10,527 nt of DNA from Campylobacteraceae bacterium (GTDB lineage: Bacteria > Campylobacterota > Campylobacteria > Campylobacterales > Sulfurospirillaceae), in NCBI GenBank assembly GCA_027013265.1, contig JALUXQ010000144.1, positions 1 through 10,527 on the forward strand, given 5' to 3'. A program made the translations under genes and the position numbers. This document shows, in pieces, positions 6,417 through 10,527 of this stretch (within the stretch, counting starts at the first letter, position 1; each line of letters begins with the position of its first letter). The notes beneath the pieces are model-generated. The model saw only the letters and a program-made list of their open reading frames with translations, did not search any database and had not been told where the DNA came from.

Positions 6417-6421
6417 TCAAA

Positions 6422-9400
6422 CTATAATTTTTTATCCATTTTTCTATTTTTAAATGCTAAAGCAATTACGAAAAATACAGTAACAACTGTATAATAGACA
6501 AATGATGGTATCGGCACAGGATCTCCTGAGGCATAAGAGTGCATTCCTGAGAGATAATAATTGACGCCAAAGTATGTCATGATTATAGATGAATACGCCA
6601 AAGTTGATGCCACTGCAAATGCAAATGGATTACTTAACTTTGGTATAAATCTAAAGTGAACAACTGCTGCAAACACTAAAATTGAAACCAATGCCCAAGT
6701 CTCCTTGGAGTCCCAACCCCAATATCTACCCCAGCTCTCATTTGCCCAAACTCCACCCAAGAAGTTTCCAATTGTGAGTAAGCTTAAACCCAAAATCATA
6801 GCCATTTCATTGATTCTTGTTGCTTCTACTATACTTCTATCTATCTCTTGTGTTCTTGTGTTGTTACCTTCTGGCTTCCTGAGTATAAACAGTACAAGAG
6901 TAAAGAATCCCAAAAGTGCACACAATCCTAAAAATCCATAACTAGCAGTGATAATTGAAACATGTATATCGAGCCAATAGGAGTTTAAAACCGGCACTAA
7001 AGTTGTGATTTGTGGATCCATCCAACTAAGATGAGCCACAAAGAGTGTTACACCTGCAAGTATAGAGGTAAGAGATAGTGCGATGATAGCTTGTCTGGAG
7101 AAAAATATACCAGAGAGTATGATAGCCCATGCTATATATATCATCGATTCATAACCACTACTCCAAGGGGCATGTCCATCTATAAAACCTCTCATTGCCA
7201 AGCCAGCAGTATGAGCTATGAAAGCCACTACTATAATCCAAAATACAACTTTCGTAACTTTTTTTATATTTAACTTTGGATTCATCATTTTTGCAAAAAC
7301 AAAAATCAATAAAATCAAACCACTTAGTAGATAAACCGGAGTGAGTCTTTGAAATACTCTGGCTTTATTAAATAGAAGTTCTGCCTGAATCTTACTTGGA
7401 CTAGGAATCACATCTGAAGCATACTGCTGTTGGTATTTTTTTATAGCATCTACTGCCTTATCTGCATCACTCCAATCTCCGCTTTGAATACCCTTGGCTA
7501 TACTTGCAAAATACCCCGCAAGCAGTCTCTTGATATCTTTTACCTCTTGCTCTGGAAAAGTCTTGATAGCCTCTTCAGGACCATACCACTTATGCTGTGG
7601 ATCATTAACTTTTGGTATAATCCTTAATAAAGCTCCAGTATATACCATATAACTTATATTTAACCGCTCGTCCACTTTTAAAACATCTTTGTCAAACTTA
7701 TTTCTGCTGGATGGACTTTTTCTAATCGCAGCTTCTGCGTACTTACTTATTTTATATACACTTCGTTTTGCATTTGAGTCAAAAAACTGGTTGAAACTAG
7801 CATACTTATCGCTGCTTTTCATCCCTATTATCTTCTTAAGACCCGGATCATACACTTTTATAATCTTTTGTGTTTGCCATGATTTTGGACTAGCTAACAT
7901 ACCAAGTATCACCTGATCCGCAGTCAATCCTTTGTAATTTGTACTTCTGTATATCTTGTTTAAGATATTGTCCGCCATAGTATCAAGCGGCATGATTCTG
8001 CCATCACTACTTTGTGTTAAGATTGTACCAAAATGCGCAGCGTGCGTCTTGTCAAATTTCTTTAAAAAAGATAGTGAATCACTAGCTGCTTGCAGGCTTC
8101 CTCCACTAAAAACTGAAAAAGCTATAAACATAGCTAGTAAAATTGATTTTACTTTATTTGCATCTCTTTGTACCATATACGCCAACTTTCTAAATCTACT
8201 TTTTGGGTTCAACAGGTTAAGAAACAGCCCAAGCCCTAATAAAAAATATCCTAAATATGTAGGCCATTTTCCCGGGTCTTTATTGACCGAGAGTATAGTT
8301 CCTAACTCATCTTGGTCATAAGAAGATTGATAAAATCTATATCCACCATAGCTTAATATATGGTTCATGTAGATTCTAAAAGGCAAAGTTACTCCATTTG
8401 CACTATCTTTCACCTCTACTTCGCTAGCATATGACATCGGTGATCTTGATCCTGGATATCTATCTAACTGAAACTCTAAGAGTTTTATCTTAAATGGAAG
8501 CTTTATAACTCTGCTACCCCACTCAAATTCAAAAGGAGTGCCTGCAATGATAGCTTTTTTCGCCAAACCTTTTGCTCCTTTACCTTTTCCAAACATCGCT
8601 ATCTCTTTGGTTTTACCTCTATATGTCACATCAACAATAAGAGCAGAAACCTTTAAGCTCTTTTTGGTTCTAAGTAGAGCACTCGTTTCTGTTACTATCT
8701 TCGTTTTAGCACTAAGCAACATCTGTCGTGGAGCGATACTTACGCCATCAATCGTATATAATCTTCCTGTTGTAAATTGGTACTCTTTGTTTGCCTCAAA
8801 ATTACCTGTTTTGTTTTGCAACATCTTAAACCAACCTATAGATTTTGTTGATTTAACATAAAATTTGGCATCTTTTACTTTGATTTGGACGATATTTTTA
8901 CTCGTTGGTGCTATTGGAGTATCAAAAGCTATTATGGTATTTTTTACTCTGTAGGTTTGACCTCTTTGTAATATAACAGTCTGCGGAGCACCATCCGCAC
9001 TAACCAACATAGCTATTGCTGGTTTTCCATTTGGTACTTTAACTAGTTTTGTAACAGCATTAGGAACATATCTCTTATACTTGATCTTTGCTATATCACC
9101 ATCTACATTTAAAGGTATCTCAAAGTTATTGTTACCGATACTAGAAATTAGTTTTTTGTAGTAAGTTGTATATATTTTTCCATCTTTTATTGCGCTAGCT
9201 TTAATATAAGAATCACTTGATACCATACTATCCTTTGTATTGCCATTTCTTATATGCAGTATCCCCTCAAAACCATAGTATCTAGTGATGCCAGCTCCTA
9301 TCAATATTACTATGAAGCCAGCATGAAACATAAAAGCAGGAAGCTTATCTTTTTTGTACATTTTATACTTAAAGATATTGTAAATCAACATAATTCCAAG

Positions 9401-9568
9401 TGCTACTTGTATAAGAGCAAACCACCAAGAAGTATATATAACAGCCCAAGCTGCCTCAGTACCATAATCATTTTCTATAAATGTAGCTACACCACTAGTG
9501 ACACCAAATATAAAGAGTAGTGGCACAACCACCTTCATAGACAATAGCGATTTGAAAAGTTTAAACAT
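6422..9568 (-). CDS. ccsBA: fused cytochrome c synthetase CcsBA (System II)
   Basis: This integral inner-membrane protein exports heme and joins it to CxxCH motifs of c-type cytochromes outside the membrane. The ResB/CcsB half (about 1-460) has three N-terminal helices (12-31, 46-66, 78-97), a large periplasmic domain and a fourth helix (436-453). A further helix (about 474-492) and a periplasmic segment with SDGRIMPLDT (521-530) lead into the CcsA half (about 740-1048), with some eight to nine helices. The WWD heme-handling motif is at 940-958 (WANESWGRYWGWDSKETW). Candidate heme ligands are TM-His82 and His970 and periplasmic His869 and His1010; their spacing matches, within a few residues, the four histidines I recall for Helicobacter hepaticus CcsBA. 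At 1048 residues it is somewhat longer than that protein. The ATG at 9568 follows AGGGGA by four bases. That site is buried in a strong leader hairpin, suggesting translational control. Confidence 0.97.
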   Translation of the reverse strand: MFKLFKSLLSMKVVVPLLFIFGVTSGVATFIENDYGTEAAWAVIYTSWWFALIQVALGIMLIYNIFKYKMYKKDKLPAFMFHAGFIVILIGAGITRYYGFEGILHIRNGNTKDSMVSSDSYIKASAIKDGKIYTTYYKKLISSIGNNNFEIPLNVDGDIAKIKYKRYVPNAVTKLVKVPNGKPAIAMLVSADGAPQTVILQRGQTYRVKNTIIAFDTPIAPTSKNIVQIKVKDAKFYVKSTKSIGWFKMLQNKTGNFEANKEYQFTTGRLYTIDGVSIAPRQMLLSAKTKIVTETSALLRTKKSLKVSALIVDVTYRGKTKEIAMFGKGKGAKGLAKKAIIAGTPFEFEWGSRVIKLPFKIKLLEFQLDRYPGSRSPMSYASEVEVKDSANGVTLPFRIYMNHILSYGGYRFYQSSYDQDELGTILSVNKDPGKWPTYLGYFLLGLGLFLNLLNPKSRFRKLAYMVQRDANKVKSILLAMFIAFSVFSGGSLQAASDSLSFLKKFDKTHAAHFGTILTQSSDGRIMPLDTMADNILNKIYRSTNYKGLTADQVILGMLASPKSWQTQKIIKVYDPGLKKIIGMKSSDKYASFNQFFDSNAKRSVYKISKYAEAAIRKSPSSRNKFDKDVLKVDERLNISYMVYTGALLRIIPKVNDPQHKWYGPEEAIKTFPEQEVKDIKRLLAGYFASIAKGIQSGDWSDADKAVDAIKKYQQQYASDVIPSPSKIQAELLFNKARVFQRLTPVYLLSGLILLIFVFAKMMNPKLNIKKVTKVVFWIIVVAFIAHTAGLAMRGFIDGHAPWSSGYESMIYIAWAIILSGIFFSRQAIIALSLTSILAGVTLFVAHLSWMDPQITTLVPVLNSYWLDIHVSIITASYGFLGLCALLGFFTLVLFILRKPEGNNTRTQEIDRSIVEATRINEMAMILGLSLLTIGNFLGGVWANESWGRYWGWDSKETWALVSILVFAAVVHFRFIPKLSNPFAFAVASTLAYSSIIMTYFGVNYYLSGMHSYASGDPVPIPSFVYYTVVTVFFVIALAFKNRKMDKKL

Positions 9569-9638
9569 AAAATCCCCTATATTAACTGACCTTACAAAAC
9601 ATAATGGTTCAGTTTATTAATTTTTATAGGGGATTTTA
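9568..9638 (-). promoter_or_regulatory. ccsBA: ccsBA leader hairpin sequestering the ribosome binding site
   Basis: In the minus-strand RNA, TAAAATCCCCTATA (9638-9625) pairs perfectly over 14 bp with TATAGGGGATTTTA (9581-9568). The 3' arm contains the Shine-Dalgarno AGGGGA and ends on the A of the ATG. Inside, AACTGA (9614-9609) pairs with TCAGTT (9589-9584), extended by CC/GG (9607-9606 with 9591-9590) past a one-base bulge. The loop is about 14 bases. With a start site near 9636 the whole leader would be this structure. A 14-bp perfect stem around the ribosome site should strongly reduce translation unless opened by protein, RNA, ligand or coupling. The structure is seen; regulation is inferred. 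Confidence 0.7.
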
Positions 9639-9642
9639 CCGA

Positions 9643-9648
9643 AGTATA
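9643..9648 (-). promoter_or_regulatory. ccsBA: candidate -10 box for ccsBA
   Basis: The minus strand reads TATACT, five of six to consensus, inside the 96-base gap between livF and ccsBA. It would start transcription near 9636, at the 5' foot of the leader hairpin. No clear -35 is visible. Readthrough from livF is an alternative source of ccsBA mRNA. Confidence 0.4.
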
Positions 9649-9664
9649 GTAAATATTGTTTTAA

Positions 9665-10360
9665 CTAACCGCCTAGATATTTTTCTCTGATAGTATCATC
9701 ACCTATCATATCTTTTGCGTTTCCGCTTACAGCGATCTCACCATTTTCTAAAACATATGCTGTATCTGAAATACTAAGTGCTGCGAATGCATTTTGTTCG
9801 ACCAATAGGATTGTGATTCCCTCGTCTCGTAATCTTTCTATTGTATCAAAAACTTCTCCAACTATCTTTGGAGCAAGACCAAGACTGGGCTCATCCAACA
9901 TCAAAAGTTTTGGCTCGCTCATCAAAGCTCTTGCGATTGCTAGCATTTGCTGTTCACCACCGCTTAGAGTTCCGGCCATTTGAGCTCTTTTTTGCTCGAT
10001 TCTCGGGAACATTTTATACATCTCTTCTTTTAAATGCTCATAGTTTTCATCATTATTAAAAGCACCCATGCGAAGATTTTCTTCGACACTAAGGTTTATA
10101 AAAACTCTTCTTCCCTCAGGCACTAAAGCCAAACCTTTTTGCACTAGAGTATGAGTTTTGTGATTTTTTGTATCATACCCACCAAAAACTATCTCACCTT
10201 TTCTCTTTACACTATTCAAAAGTGCCTGCAAGGTTGAAGTTTTTCCAGCACCATTTGAGCCGATCAAAGAGACTATTTCTCTCTCTTTTACTTCAAAATC
10301 GATTCCTCGAACAGCGGCTATAACTCCATAATATACCTCTAGATTCTTAACATTCAGCAT
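9665..10360 (-). CDS. livF: branched-chain amino-acid ABC transporter ATPase LivF
   Basis: LivF is one of two cytoplasmic ATPases powering the Liv/HAAT importer for leucine, isoleucine, valine or related compounds. The 231 residues match the usual 230-240. Visible are Walker A GSNGAGKTS (34-42), the LivF-typical LVPEGRRVF (79-87), the ABC signature LSGGEQQ (132-138), Walker B LLMLDEP (152-158) followed by SLGLAP, and LLVEQN (185-190), where Gln replaces the switch histidine, as is normal for LivF. The ATG at 10360 lies nine bases after AGGGG and overlaps the end of livG by 14 bases, indicating translational coupling. The permeases and binding protein should lie beyond the right edge. Some relatives import urea or amides, so the exact substrate is unproven. 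Confidence 0.95.
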   Translation of the reverse strand: MLNVKNLEVYYGVIAAVRGIDFEVKEREIVSLIGSNGAGKTSTLQALLNSVKRKGEIVFGGYDTKNHKTHTLVQKGLALVPEGRRVFINLSVEENLRMGAFNNDENYEHLKEEMYKMFPRIEQKRAQMAGTLSGGEQQMLAIARALMSEPKLLMLDEPSLGLAPKIVGEVFDTIERLRDEGITILLVEQNAFAALSISDTAYVLENGEIAVSGNAKDMIGDDTIREKYLGG

Positions 10361-10527
10361 TTTTAAAATCCCCTAAATACGCTGCAACTACTTTTTCATC
10401 TACTATAGCGTCGCATGGTTTTCCCTCAAAAATCTCTTCGCCATAATCAAGAACCAAGACTTTATCACACATGTTATTGACAAATCTCATATCATGTTCT
10501 ATCAATAAAATTGTTATTCCGAACTCA
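10347..10527 (-). CDS. livG: branched-chain amino-acid ABC transporter ATPase LivG, C-terminal 59 residues only
   Basis: The minus-strand frame enters at the right edge and ends with TAA at 10349-10347. The visible 59 residues begin EFGITILLIEHDM, containing the H-loop switch histidine typical of LivG, followed by the D-loop-distal strand KVLVLDYGEEIFEG. The protein ends in KVVAAYLGDFKNAEC, close to the usual VIxAYLG ending. Walker A, signature and Walker B lie outside the window. The stop overlaps the livF start by 14 bases. Together with LivF it would form the heterodimeric ATPase of the importer. Confidence 0.92.
   Translation of the reverse strand, partial: EFGITILLIEHDMRFVNNMCDKVLVLDYGEEIFEGKPCDAIVDEKVVAAYLGDFKNAEC

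Noticed and set aside
8538..8861. Plus-strand ORF of 107 codons, and others at 7956-8321 and 9254-9520
   Set aside because: All are antisense to ccsBA, whose reading frame is supported by family motifs; hydrophobic appearance comes from the complementary strand of membrane-protein codons.
1..10527. CRISPR array, toxin-antitoxin pair, restriction or other defence genes, biosynthetic cluster
   Set aside because: No regularly spaced repeats and no such protein signatures were found; nearly all of the window is accounted for by housekeeping genes.

Overview
The window looks like an ordinary chromosomal stretch from a member of the Campylobacterota (former Epsilonproteobacteria), most likely a free-living relative of Sulfurimonas or Sulfuricurvum. 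The DNA is AT-rich. It carries the single-polypeptide CcsB-CcsA fusion typical of this group, a CinA-like protein with an eroded N-terminal half, and the order ileS - tiny membrane protein - gatA, which I recall from Campylobacter. The genus is inferred from protein flavour only and was not searched.

Layout from left to right. Positions 1-4069 hold a minus-strand operon for translation: ileS, a 36-residue membrane peptide overlapping the end of ileS by 8 bases, then gatA from a TTG start (C-terminus beyond the left edge). Positions 4070-4297 are a divergent intergenic region with a run of hairpins lying between the two predicted promoters. A plus-strand CinA/PncC family gene follows (4298-5389), then a tRNA operon Lys-Glu-Val-Asp (5478-5873) behind a textbook sigma-70 promoter.

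Convergent to the tRNAs is a minus-strand gene for an unassigned membrane-anchored protein of 148 residues. Its best promoter would give a leaderless mRNA. Upstream of it, also on the minus strand, is ccsBA (6422-9568), the System II cytochrome c synthetase. Its leader forms a 14-bp perfect stem that buries its Shine-Dalgarno sequence. At the right edge are livF and the 3' end of livG, overlapping ATPase genes of a branched-chain (or related hydrophobic) amino-acid ABC importer.

Functional links: IleS and GatA both supply charged tRNA, and the tRNA-Glu here is a plausible donor for the misacylation/amidation route in which GatCAB works. CcsBA attaches heme to the c-type cytochromes of the respiratory chain. 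No mobile element, CRISPR array, defence system or biosynthetic cluster was seen. The most interesting signals are regulatory RNA/DNA structures (ccsBA leader; ileS-cinA spacer) and two small uncharacterised membrane proteins, not a new multi-gene system.
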